Assembly (NCBI RefSeq): GCF_016458275.1
Contig: NZ_JAEMHM010000011.1
Coordinates: 146,624-210,623 of the forward strand
Direction: 5' to 3'
DNA: 64,000 nucleotides
Source: Geomesophilobacter sediminis
GTDB taxonomy: Bacteria > Desulfobacterota > Desulfuromonadia > Geobacterales > Geobacteraceae
Under the pieces are notes generated by a model. The model was given only the letters and a program-made list of their open reading frames with translations. It made no database searches and was not told where the DNA came from. Of this stretch, positions 53,824-61,402 are shown one piece after another; the stretch's first letter is position 1; every line of letters starts with the position of its first letter. Both the position numbers and the translations under genes were made by a program.

Positions 53824-54456
53824 TCATTTGAGGACTGCCGCGACCCGGCGCAGGTCCGCCACGAATTCATCGAGAGCGTAGTGGCGCTCGTCGTCGGTGG
53901 GCGCCCTCAGGATCGCGGAGGGATGGGTGGTCACCATGGCATGGGGGACCCGGTCGGTCGGGAGAAAGCGGCCGTGGTCCCGCTTGACCTGCACCTTGCT
54001 CCCGAACAGGGCCTGGGCCGCCGTTGCTCCCATCGCCACCAAGACCAGCGGCTTGATGAGCGCGATTTCGGCATCGAGCCAGGGGAGGCAGGCGCCGATC
54101 TCCCGGGAGTTCGGCTTCTGGTGCAGGCGGCGCTTCCCGAGGGCGATCCACTTGAAGTGCTTCACGACGTTGGTAACGTAGGCGTCGCTGCGCACGATGC
54201 CGGCCCGCTCCAGGGCCTGATCCAGCACCCGGCCGGCCGGCCCCACGAACGGCTGTCCTTTCCGGTCCTCGATATCCCCCGGCTGTTCCCCGACCAGGAT
54301 CAGTCGGGCATCAGGCAGCCCCTCGCCGAAGACGGTCTGGGTCCCGCGCTCCCACAACGGGCAGGCGGTGCAGTGGGAGGCGATCTTGCGCAGCTCTTCC
54401 AGCCCGGCTCCCGGCGGAATCAGCCCAGCCGCAGTCTCCTCAGGATCGAGTTCCAT
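53824..54456 (-). CDS. UdgX-type uracil-DNA cross-linking protein
   Basis: 210 residues, family-4-like uracil-DNA glycosylase fold. Motifs: CTACPLW (C29, C32), GEQPGDIEDRKGQPFVGPAG (56-75), VVKHFKW, then GKRRLHQKP with H112, ACLPWL (C123), GATAAQALFG and THPSAILR. The KRRxH loop and GEQPG motif define UdgX, the protein whose loop His forms a covalent bond with the sugar after uracil excision. At the position of a cluster Cys in ordinary family 4 enzymes (VVKCRPP) this one has H100. The ATG at 54456 follows GGAGGAGG and is preferred over 54486. It overlaps the upstream kinase gene by 17 bases. Confidence 0.88.
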   Translation of the reverse strand: MELDPEETAAGLIPPGAGLEELRKIASHCTACPLWERGTQTVFGEGLPDARLILVGEQPGDIEDRKGQPFVGPAGRVLDQALERAGIVRSDAYVTNVVKHFKWIALGKRRLHQKPNSREIGACLPWLDAEIALIKPLVLVAMGATAAQALFGSKVQVKRDHGRFLPTDRVPHAMVTTHPSAILRAPTDDERHYALDEFVADLRRVAAVLK

Positions 54457-54922
54457 TGCCGATATCCTCCTCCCGCCACGGCTCAATCACGAAGCCACCC
54501 TCCTCCGCCATCCGCACAAACCAAAGCTCCTCGAACCCCTCGGCCAGCGTCGGAAGTTCCAGCCGTCCCGCGATTCCGCACACCCCCGCATCCGGGATCC
54601 TTGCCTTTGCTTCGCGCAACCGGTTACGTAACAGCGCATCGGGAAGCTGGGAACTGAAGTAATACCCAATCACACGGTATCCCGCCGCCCCCGCCGCCAC
54701 GATGAAGCGTTCCCGGACTGCAACGGTGGCGTTCGTGTTATCCGAGACGAACGATATTCCTCCGGCCAGGCAGGCATCCAGGACGAGTTGTTCCCGGCGC
54801 CGGCTCTGGAGCTGGTCCAGGCTGATCCTCAGGTGAGTGTCGAAAAAGCGCGCTCGGTAAAAGGTCGTTTTCCCTGCCGCCGGTATGCCGATCAGGATGA
54901 TGGCGCTCGGTGCTCTCTTCAT
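54440..54922 (-). CDS. PNKP-like polynucleotide 5'-kinase domain protein
   Basis: 160-residue P-loop kinase. Walker A GIPAAGKTT (12-20), ISLDQLQSRRR, FVSDNTNATVAVRERFI (the VDNTN..R motif of PNKP kinases), RNRLREAKARIP and a final LELPTLAEGFEELWFVRM that closely follows the PNKP sequence around its PTLAEGF motif. This points to the kinase domain that phosphorylates 5'-OH DNA or RNA ends, without the phosphatase domain of PNKP. Open sequence upstream to 55024 is not protein-like; the ATG at 54922 follows GGGGG. Overlap with udgX suggests coupled synthesis. The substrate is not proven; zeta-toxin-like or sugar kinases are alternatives. Confidence 0.8.
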   Translation of the reverse strand: MKRAPSAIILIGIPAAGKTTFYRARFFDTHLRISLDQLQSRRREQLVLDACLAGGISFVSDNTNATVAVRERFIVAAGAAGYRVIGYYFSSQLPDALLRNRLREAKARIPDAGVCGIAGRLELPTLAEGFEELWFVRMAEEGGFVIEPWREEDIGNGTRS

Positions 54923-55149
54923 ATCCCCCCCCAATGGAAAAGCCCCCCGTGTGATCGAGAGGCCCTCCATTCTACCAGACTTTTTTGTTTCCCTTCCGGG
55001 TGAGCAACGCTCAACCTTTGCCACCTGTCGACGGCGCGGCCAATGCGTTGGCGTGAATCGTTTTAAGAGATTGATATACTTCTCACCTTGCGCAGGCGGG
55101 GAACACTCTGGGGATGCAGTAGGCAGGTGAATGACAGAGGAGACTCGAT

Positions 55150-55896
55150 ATGGCCAAACTCTTCATCGGGTGCAGCGGGTACAGCTACCATCACTGGCTG
55201 GGGAACTTCTATCCGGAACACCTGGCCCAGAAGCACTGGTTTGCCCACTACCGGTCGGTTTTTCCGACCGTCGAGCTCAACGTCACCTTCTACCGGACCC
55301 CGAAGCCGGAAACGTTTCGGCACTGGTACGAGGAGACGCCGGCGGACTACGCCTTCGCCATCAAGGGGAGCCGCTACATCACGCATATCAAGAGGCTTTT
55401 GGGTTCGGAGGAGAGCCTGCCGCGCTTTTTCGAGCCGGCAATGGAACTGAAGGAGAAGCTGAAGGTGGTTTTGTGGCAGTTTCCGCCGAGCTTCGCCTGC
55501 GATCGGGACCGGTTCGCGGGATTCCTCGAACTGCTGCACGCCTACCCGGTACGGCACGTCTTCGAATTTCGGCACCAAAGCTGGATCGGCGATGAGATCG
55601 TGGAAATCTGCCGGAAGGAAAAGGTGGGGTTGTGCATGGCCGATGCGCCGCAGTTTTTGCACCGGCTGCCGGTGACCGCCGATTTCGTCTACCTCAGGCG
55701 GCACGGCGCATCGGGACAGTACTTCGGGGAATATACCGAGGAACAACTGGCGGAAGACGCCGACCGGATCGAAGGGTATTTGGGAGAGGCCCGGGACGTC
55801 TTCATCTATTTCAACAACGATGCGGGCGGAGCAGCGCCGCGAAACGCGGTCCAGTTGACCGCGCTGCTGCAGGGCCGCGGCGTCTTACTCCAGTGA
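55150..55896 (+). CDS. DUF72 (YecE-like) protein
   Basis: 248-residue TIM-barrel protein of unknown function. Family motifs: FIGCSGYSYHHWLGNFYP at the start, FPTVELNVTFYRTP, DYAFAIKGSRYITHIKRL, VLWQFPPSF, FEFRHQSW and FVYLRRHG, with an FNNDAGGAAPRNAVQL end. GAGGAG lies six bases before the ATG. Its last 12 bases overlap the convergent hemerythrin gene. It has been suggested as a metal-dependent or Fe-S-linked protein, but no function can be read from the sequence. Confidence 0.93.
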   Translation: MAKLFIGCSGYSYHHWLGNFYPEHLAQKHWFAHYRSVFPTVELNVTFYRTPKPETFRHWYEETPADYAFAIKGSRYITHIKRLLGSEESLPRFFEPAMELKEKLKVVLWQFPPSFACDRDRFAGFLELLHAYPVRHVFEFRHQSWIGDEIVEICRKEKVGLCMADAPQFLHRLPVTADFVYLRRHGASGQYFGEYTEEQLAEDADRIEGYLGEARDVFIYFNNDAGGAAPRNAVQLTALLQGRGVLLQ

Positions 55897-56304
55897 TCCG
55901 CTCGTTTTCGAGGCCGCAGTCTTCCCGATGGCGCGGTCCATGACCGAGATGTGGTTGATGAGCCAGGTGGAGATGAAGCGGGTCGTGGTGAGGATGAGGT
56001 GCGGGGTCGGCCCCTCGCTCTTCAGCCGCTCCTTGAAATCGAGGACCTTGCGGACGAAGTCGTGGTGCTCCATCCGGTGTCGGGGGAGTTCCGTGTGACC
56101 CAGCCGTTGCATGACCTCCTCTTCCTCCCGGAAATGGGTCACCGTGTACGCCTCCAGAAACCAGAAAAGCTTCCCGATTTCCTCCGGCCCGCGTTCCGCC
56201 TCGACGGCAGCAAGAAAGGCGTTGTATTTCTCGAAAAGGAGCTTGTGCTGGATGTCAATCTCCAGCACCCCCGTGGAAAGGTATTCCTGCCATTCGACCT
56301 TCAT
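55885..56304 (-). CDS. Bacteriohemerythrin
   Basis: 139-residue four-helix diiron oxygen-binding protein. Ligands all present: H20 (EIDIQHKLLF), H57 and E61 (VTHFREEEEV), H76 and H80 (RHRMEHHDF), H118 and D123 (HISVMDRAIG). The standalone form is thought to bind or sense O2 or carry it to oxidases; such genes are numerous in Geobacter-like bacteria. Its 3' end overlaps the DUF72 gene (convergent). Good start with GGGAGGG upstream of the ATG. Confidence 0.95.
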   Translation of the reverse strand: MKVEWQEYLSTGVLEIDIQHKLLFEKYNAFLAAVEAERGPEEIGKLFWFLEAYTVTHFREEEEVMQRLGHTELPRHRMEHHDFVRKVLDFKERLKSEGPTPHLILTTTRFISTWLINHISVMDRAIGKTAASKTSGSLE

Positions 56305-56389
56305 CTATCCCTCCCTTCGTTATTCCTTGCTGCGCCACCCCCCTGCGGCCCGTGGTTACCGCATCTTTCGGAGCTGCCGCAGATCCGCG

Positions 56390-56875
56390 TCAGGATTCGG
56401 CTGCCGGGCTCGACCACTGGGCCAGTCCCCGCTCCAGGTGCAACTGGTAGGGGCGGATGGTGTAGGACCGATAGCACACGGTTCCGTCAAATTCCAGCAA
56501 AACCTGAAGGCGCTGCCGCATCACCGACGAGGCCACCATCTGGGTGGCTTCGGCCTCGGTGAACCAGGCAACTTCGACGCTGTCGCCAGTCGGTGTCAGC
56601 GCCCCCTCCAAGTAGCGTCCCTGAAAGGCGAAAATCACCGCCGGAGGGGGCGAGACCATCGACCAGACCGCAGCCAGCGGTCCGAGCTCGATCTCCACTC
56701 CCGTCTCTTCGCGCACCTCCCGGTGCACCGCATCGACCAGGTTCTCACCCTCCTCAACCCGCCCCTGGGGTATCTCCCACCCCCGCTGGTGGTGGCGGAT
56801 CAACAGGACCTTCCCCTCCTCGTTTCTTACCAGGCATCCGACGACCACCGTGTGTCTCGGGCTTTCTTTGGTCAT
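56390..56875 (-). CDS. Nudix hydrolase
   Basis: 161 residues. Nudix box spans residues 38-60 (G38, E44, REVREETGV 52-60), with the complete REUxEExGU core, so it should bind Mg2+ and cleave a nucleoside diphosphate linked to another group. The preceding RGWEIPQGRVEEGENL and LIRHHQ are typical of small housecleaning pyrophosphatases. AAGGAAGG lies before the Met at 56875, preferred over 56893. It follows the phosphotransacetylase-like gene by 11 bases, so it is in the same operon. The substrate is unknown. Confidence 0.9.
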   Translation of the reverse strand: MTKESPRHTVVVGCLVRNEEGKVLLIRHHQRGWEIPQGRVEEGENLVDAVHREVREETGVEIELGPLAAVWSMVSPPPAVIFAFQGRYLEGALTPTGDSVEVAWFTEAEATQMVASSVMRQRLQVLLEFDGTVCYRSYTIRPYQLHLERGLAQWSSPAAES

Positions 56876-56886
56876 TGTTCCTTCCT

Positions 56887-58005
56887 TTACCATGTCAGGG
56901 GGCGGTCGGAAAAGAAAATTTCCTCCATCGTCCCGAAATTAAGGTGCTCTTCGGCCAGTTGCCGGATCAGGTCGAGCTTTTCCCGATCCTCGGCCACGAT
57001 TTTGGAAACGTCCCGGCTGATCATCTGGTACAACTCTGCCGAGACCCACTGCTCCGCCCTGATGAACGGGATCTCGCTTTTCTCCAGGATCTGCAGGGTG
57101 ATGGGGCTGATCGGGGAGGCCCCCGAGATCACCACCCCGACGATGAACGGCCGGTATTCCGGCAGATGGTACAGGTGGGCGAGGGTCACCAGAAGCTCGT
57201 TGCGGCTGCTGGTGACGATGATCAGGGAGGGCTCGGTAATCAGCTCCGTGATCCGCTGGGTCGAGGCCGCGCCGACCAGCACCCGGTGGACGATCCGTTG
57301 CACCTCGCTGCGGTCTCCCTGCACCGGAAGATCGAGGAGCGTCGCGATCCGCTGCAGGGTCGGGTTGGCCAGCACCGGGTGGTAGTCGAAGCCGCGCAGC
57401 ACCTGGAACGGCTCGGCACCGAGAGCCCGCCGCAGATATTCCAGGCTTTTCCCGCTTTTCTCCCCGATCAGCTTGTTGACCAGAACCGCCCGAAAGTCGA
57501 CCTCCTCCTTTTCGAACAGGGCCTGGATCAGGGCCAACCGGTCCACGACGTTGCCCAGGCCGCCGCCGGTCACCAGCAGCACCGGGGTTTGCAGGATCCG
57601 CGCGATGCGGGCGTTGGAGATCCCCATGATGGAACCGACCCCGGGATGACCGGAGCCCTCCACGATGACAAGGTCGCAGCGCTGCTCCAGTTCCGCGGCC
57701 GCCCCCAGTATCTTTTGCTGCAGTTCCTCCGGGGTGATCCTTCCGTCGATGACGTCACGGGTGGTGCTGGGCGTGAGCACGACCGGCGACATCAGTTCCG
57801 GGTCCTCGGCGAGGTCGAAGACTTCGGCCATCAGGGCCACATCCTTGTCGACAAGCTGCCCCCGGAACGTGACCGACTGTCCGCCGAACGGTTTGAGAAA
57901 CCCGACCCGCTCGTAGCGCTTTCGGGCCAGGTGCATCAAGGCAAGACAGGTGGTCGTCTTGCCACAGTTTTTTTCAATAGCTGCAACGAATAGCTTCTTT
58001 GCCAT
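56887..58005 (-). CDS. Phosphotransacetylase N-terminal-like protein (BioD-like P-loop plus DRTGG domain)
   Basis: 372 residues. N-terminal AAA_26 domain with P-loop IEKNCGKTTTCLAL and VIVEGSGHPGVGSIMGISNA, which resembles dethiobiotin synthetase but lacks its substrate residues in any clear form. A C-terminal DRTGG-like domain follows (about 215-330: NPTLQRIATLLDLP, LIIVTSSRNELLVTL, VGVVISGASPISPITLQILE). This is the regulatory N-terminal half of long phosphotransacetylases occurring alone. Possibly a nucleotide- or acetyl-phosphate-responsive regulator (inference). First gene of a pair with the Nudix hydrolase. Confidence 0.85.
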   Translation of the reverse strand: MAKKLFVAAIEKNCGKTTTCLALMHLARKRYERVGFLKPFGGQSVTFRGQLVDKDVALMAEVFDLAEDPELMSPVVLTPSTTRDVIDGRITPEELQQKILGAAAELEQRCDLVIVEGSGHPGVGSIMGISNARIARILQTPVLLVTGGGLGNVVDRLALIQALFEKEEVDFRAVLVNKLIGEKSGKSLEYLRRALGAEPFQVLRGFDYHPVLANPTLQRIATLLDLPVQGDRSEVQRIVHRVLVGAASTQRITELITEPSLIIVTSSRNELLVTLAHLYHLPEYRPFIVGVVISGASPISPITLQILEKSEIPFIRAEQWVSAELYQMISRDVSKIVAEDREKLDLIRQLAEEHLNFGTMEEIFFSDRPLTW

Positions 58006-58106
58006 TGTTCGATCCTCGTGTCAATCCATCGCTCCCTCCTGCACAGTTTCCGCCCCCCCCCGCGCCCGGCACCGCAGCGGCTGCGAGCCACCAGGCCGCC
58101 GCCCTG

Positions 58107-58934
58107 CTAGTCGGGTGCGCCGGCACGCCTGGCACCGAAGTGGCAAGACGGCACCGCCTCGGGACTGGCTCCGGCTTCCAATGAAAAATGGACCTCCCGG
58201 GTAATCGGGTCCCCCACAGGGGGGAAACTCCGCTCCACGAAGGCCAACTCCCGGTGCTCGTTTACCAGCAGGACCGTGGAGGCACGCGTCCCGTAGGTCG
58301 GGCTGACGATAAAGATCGAAGAGAGCAGGCGCTCCCATTCCAGACTCACGCCGGTAGCCGGCAACTCGGCGTCGCAGGGTTTTTCGCGGTCGGCGAGGAT
58401 GGTGAACAGCCGCTCGGCAGAGACATCCCCTGCGGCAACCGCCCGGGCAAGAAGCTCCTTGCCCCGCGCCACTTTCGGCCAGGGGGTGTCTAGTAAATGG
58501 TTACTCACTCCATGGATTCCCGGTTCGATCGGTACGATTTTCCCGGCGCGGTTGGAAAAATAGAGGAGTTGCTCCACATCGCCAACCAGGAGGTTGAACC
58601 CGTTGTAGGCAGCCGACTGATCGCCGAGGTTAGCGAGGAAGCCTCCGGCATCCACGGCGGAACAGAGAAATGAAGTGACCAGCTCCCCGCGGGAGCGGGC
58701 ATCGGGTATCACGTGGCGGGGATCCCGGTAGTTGGTTACCGCACCGAGGCGCCCCTGCCGCGTCACTCCCAGCCAGGTACCGCCGTGCACCAAATCCTTC
58801 CCCGCGAGCAGATCCAGCTGTCCCTCCCAGAAACCGGCCGCCGCGGTGGGACGATCGTAGAATTCATCCCGGTTCGCCGCAAGGATGAGGGGGTAGCGCG
58901 GATGAACCCGATATGCCATCAAAATCAAACACAT
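58107..58934 (-). CDS. NRDE (TANGO2-like) family protein
   Basis: 275 residues. Starts MCLILMAYRVHP (Met at 58934; open to 58943), followed by the family's name motif LAANRDEFYDRPTAAAGFWE, KDLVHGGTWLGVTRQGRLGA, VTNYRDPRHV, and GVSNHLLDTPWPKVARGKE. The N-terminal Cys2 is conserved in the Ntn-hydrolase-like fold of this family. Function is unsettled; the eukaryotic relative TANGO2 affects heme or lipid metabolism. Single gene. Confidence 0.93.
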   Translation of the reverse strand: MCLILMAYRVHPRYPLILAANRDEFYDRPTAAAGFWEGQLDLLAGKDLVHGGTWLGVTRQGRLGAVTNYRDPRHVIPDARSRGELVTSFLCSAVDAGGFLANLGDQSAAYNGFNLLVGDVEQLLYFSNRAGKIVPIEPGIHGVSNHLLDTPWPKVARGKELLARAVAAGDVSAERLFTILADREKPCDAELPATGVSLEWERLLSSIFIVSPTYGTRASTVLLVNEHRELAFVERSFPPVGDPITREVHFSLEAGASPEAVPSCHFGARRAGAPD

Positions 58935-59029
58935 AACTTGCACCGATCGAGGCCGTTATGACCTCTGGCTAGAGTAGCCCGAACCGAGCAGGCAGGTCAA
59001 GAACGGGATATGGGTCAGCCGTATACGCA

Positions 59030-59059
59030 AAGAGGCCCACCGTCATTCGCCGGTGGGCC
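59030..59059 (-). terminator. Probable terminator after the YtxH-like gene
   Basis: Minus-strand GGCCCACCG-n8-CGGTGGGCC stem (59034-59059) followed by TCTTTG. It lies about 40 bases past the stop at 59102. Confidence 0.6.
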
Positions 59060-59101
59060 CCGTCTGTTCAAATCGTTACTTTTTACCGAAGCTGCAATGA
59101 C

Positions 59102-59350
59102 TCAGTGTACCCGCCTCATGACCCGGTCACCCATGGTTCCCATGGTATCCGCAAAGTTCGTAACATTGTCGGCGATTCCCTTGAGCGTCCTTTCTCCTCT
59201 CCGGCTCATGGTTTTGCTGAATTTGGCGATCCTGACGCGGCTTTTCTTGCCCGACTGAGGTGCGAACAGCAGGGCCAAACCGGCCCCGACGACGCCGCCA
59301 CCGACCAACAAGAGCGTATCCACCATGGCGTTACCGAATTTACGTGCCAT
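59102..59350 (-). CDS. YtxH-like small membrane-associated protein
   Basis: 82 residues. One glycine-rich transmembrane helix (LLLVGGGVVGAGLALLFAPQ) followed by a basic QSGKKSRVRIAKF segment and an amphipathic helix (MSRRGERTLKGIADNVTNFA), the YtxH/general-stress layout. The frame is open far upstream, but AAGGAGG lies five bases before the ATG at 59350. Function is unknown; related proteins are stress-induced. Confidence 0.8.
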   Translation of the reverse strand: MARKFGNAMVDTLLLVGGGVVGAGLALLFAPQSGKKSRVRIAKFSKTMSRRGERTLKGIADNVTNFADTMGTMGDRVMRRVH

Positions 59351-59439
59351 CTTCTGCCTCCTTTGTTGCATTGGTTGCGCGCTGCTTGCTTCTAATAATA
59401 ACGCAGTCGCCCGCAACATGCTATCGGAGTCTGCACGAA

Positions 59440-59892
59440 TCAGCGAAGTCCCAGACGTGAAAGGATGATGCCGAGGTAATGGTTGATCCAGTGGTCCCGG
59501 GACAAAAAGGAAAGAACCGGTGGTTTGCGGGAGCCGAGCGCGTTCAACTGGGCGACGAGCTCGGGGCAGGAGGTAACGGTTACCCCCTTGCGCAGCACCT
59601 CGATCGCTTCCGCCTTGTGCCCGCAAATCAGGTGGATCCGGGCCAAGTTCTGGTAATGGGCCGGTTCTTCCGGCTCATGGGCCAGCGCCTGGTTGCAAAG
59701 CTCCCCCCCCTTGCGGACCTGTCCCCGTTCCTTCGCAATGCAGAACCCCAAATAGGAATACCAGGACTGGTTGTCGTTCAGTTTGAGCGCACGCTCCAGA
59801 TCGGCGAGCGCCGACTGTGACTTACCCTCGGCCAAGTCATTGACGGCGCGAGCGAACAGTCTTTTGCTCTCAGCTACCGGGTCGAGATCCAT
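59440..59892 (-). CDS. TPR-repeat protein
   Basis: 150 residues with three tetratricopeptide-like repeats: LFARAVNDLAEGKSQSALAD, QSWYSYLGFCIAKERGQVRK and PAHYQNLARIHLICGHKAEA, followed by a short C-terminal segment with RDHWINHYLGIILSRLG. It is probably an adaptor; no partner is indicated. It is 89 bases upstream of the YtxH-like gene on the same strand. Confidence 0.85.
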   Translation of the reverse strand: MDLDPVAESKRLFARAVNDLAEGKSQSALADLERALKLNDNQSWYSYLGFCIAKERGQVRKGGELCNQALAHEPEEPAHYQNLARIHLICGHKAEAIEVLRKGVTVTSCPELVAQLNALGSRKPPVLSFLSRDHWINHYLGIILSRLGLR

Positions 59893-60129
59893 CTATTGCA
59901 CCTGATCAGAAGAAAGGAACGCCAATTGGGAAAAACGAGGACGGTACCCCGCGACGGTCGCCGCACATCTTACGATGTTTGTTAGAAGGATACAACCGTT
60001 TACTGCGCAGCAGCGCCGTAAAGCGCCGGCGGCGCAGGCCCTTGACCCGCTCGGTGCCGGCATGCTCGGCTTCGGCGGCGAGACCGCCTGCTTCCAGGCC
60101 GGATCCTCCGATGCCGGGCCGTGGGAGTC

Positions 60130-60166
60130 AAAAGCAAAGGCCCGCCGAAATCGTTCCAGCGGGCCC
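60130..60166 (-). terminator. Probable terminator of the PAP2 gene
   Basis: Minus-strand GGCCCGC-n13-GCGGGCC followed by TTTGCTTTT, 27 bases after the stop at 60193. Confidence 0.6.
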
Positions 60167-60192
60167 ACCTTGGGTTGTTCCGTCTCACCCTT

Positions 60193-61320
60193 CTAGAAGG
60201 GAACCGTGCAGACCAGGGCGCCCCCCCCAGCCCGGATTTCAGGGGCAAAATTCATCCCCCGGAAGATGGATGGGGGTTCGCTCTCATCTGCCGCCGTAGC
60301 CTGCGGCCATGAGTAGTGCAGCAGCCTCGGCAGCACAAAACCGGAAAACAAGCCTATCCCGGCCCCGGCCAGGACGTCGGTTGCGTAATGCCCGTCGGCC
60401 ATCATCCGTACAAACCCCGTTGCGGTCGCCAAGGTAAGACCGCTGGCACAGGCCAGACGCTCGGCACCGGGACTTGCGTAAAGTCCCTGGTAGTAGTGGT
60501 TGGTACAGAGCAGCCCCGCCCCGGTGAAGGCGAAGGCGGTGTGACCACTGGGCATGCTCCGATTCGGCTGGGTCTCCTCGCAGTGGTTGATGTCCTTGCA
60601 GTTTCTGACGAACGGTTTTTCCCGGGCGATCAGGTTCTGCATCAGGCTCGACGCCAGCGAAGTAAAGGTAAAGGATTCCAGGTTGATCATCGAAGTCTGC
60701 CAGAGGGCATCCCAGTTGCGGTCCCGCATCCCCAGCGTTGCCAGCGAGTCCACCACCGGCGCGGCAATCAAAAGCCCCATCAGCACGTCCCCGGTGGTCC
60801 GGGCCGCCTCCCGTGCTCCGGGATGGTCCAGGCGCAGCGCGCTCCGAATCCCCTCGTCGAAGCCGTCATGTCCCCGCCAGCGTGCCGTCACGTGCTGTCC
60901 GTTTTCGCTTTCGAAATACAGGGTTCCCGCTGCGGCGACCGGAACGACCACATACTCCGCCAGGCTCGCCCGACGCCATCCCCAGCCGCGCCGCACCGAG
61001 GACGGTGCCTGATCGGCTGCTACCGGATCCCCCGCCGATGCGGCCACGGAGGAAGCGGCGCCAACCGGCTCGGAATCGGACGCAGAACGGACCGGGGCGG
61101 CAAAGGTGTTGGCGGACCACACCGCGGGAGAAAGCATGGTAATGGGTGACACGGGAGACGGAAAACGCTCAATAAGAATTGCCGTGGAAGGAAATGACTC
61201 AGCCGAGGGTGCCTGAGAGGTCGGATGATTCTCAATGAGCCGTGCCGTTGCCGGTGACATCGTCAGAACCAGCAAAAGCACGGCCGTTATGAGTATGTGG
61301 GGAAGGGGGTTCGCAGTCAT
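60193..61320 (-). CDS. PAP2-family phosphatase
   Basis: 375 residues, membrane or periplasmic acid phosphatase. Signal-like N-terminus (LPHILITAVLLLVLTMSPATA), a Ser/Ala/Pro linker (about 30-115) and the PAP2 domain with IAREKPFVRNC, MPSGHTAFAF (phosphatase motif 2) and FVRMMADGHYATDVLAG (motif 3). The short ending FRGMNFAPEIRAGGGALVCT has beta-strand character. The ATG at 61320 was chosen over a TTG at 61347; the RBS is poor. It may act on lipid A or undecaprenyl pyrophosphate (inference). Confidence 0.85.
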   Translation of the reverse strand: MTANPLPHILITAVLLLVLTMSPATARLIENHPTSQAPSAESFPSTAILIERFPSPVSPITMLSPAVWSANTFAAPVRSASDSEPVGAASSVAASAGDPVAADQAPSSVRRGWGWRRASLAEYVVVPVAAAGTLYFESENGQHVTARWRGHDGFDEGIRSALRLDHPGAREAARTTGDVLMGLLIAAPVVDSLATLGMRDRNWDALWQTSMINLESFTFTSLASSLMQNLIAREKPFVRNCKDINHCEETQPNRSMPSGHTAFAFTGAGLLCTNHYYQGLYASPGAERLACASGLTLATATGFVRMMADGHYATDVLAGAGIGLFSGFVLPRLLHYSWPQATAADESEPPSIFRGMNFAPEIRAGGGALVCTVPF

Positions 61321-61402
61321 TGCGATATTAAAAACGACTAACCGCAATTTGTCAAAGCCGGGGCGGCAGGAAGAGAAGCGGAGCTACGGTGGGTTCGTTT
61401 CG

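Noticed and set aside
56887..58005. Dethiobiotin synthetase bioD for the biotin pathway
   Set aside because: The P-loop domain is similar, but the protein has a C-terminal DRTGG domain and is not near the bio operon; the phosphotransacetylase N-terminal family fits better.
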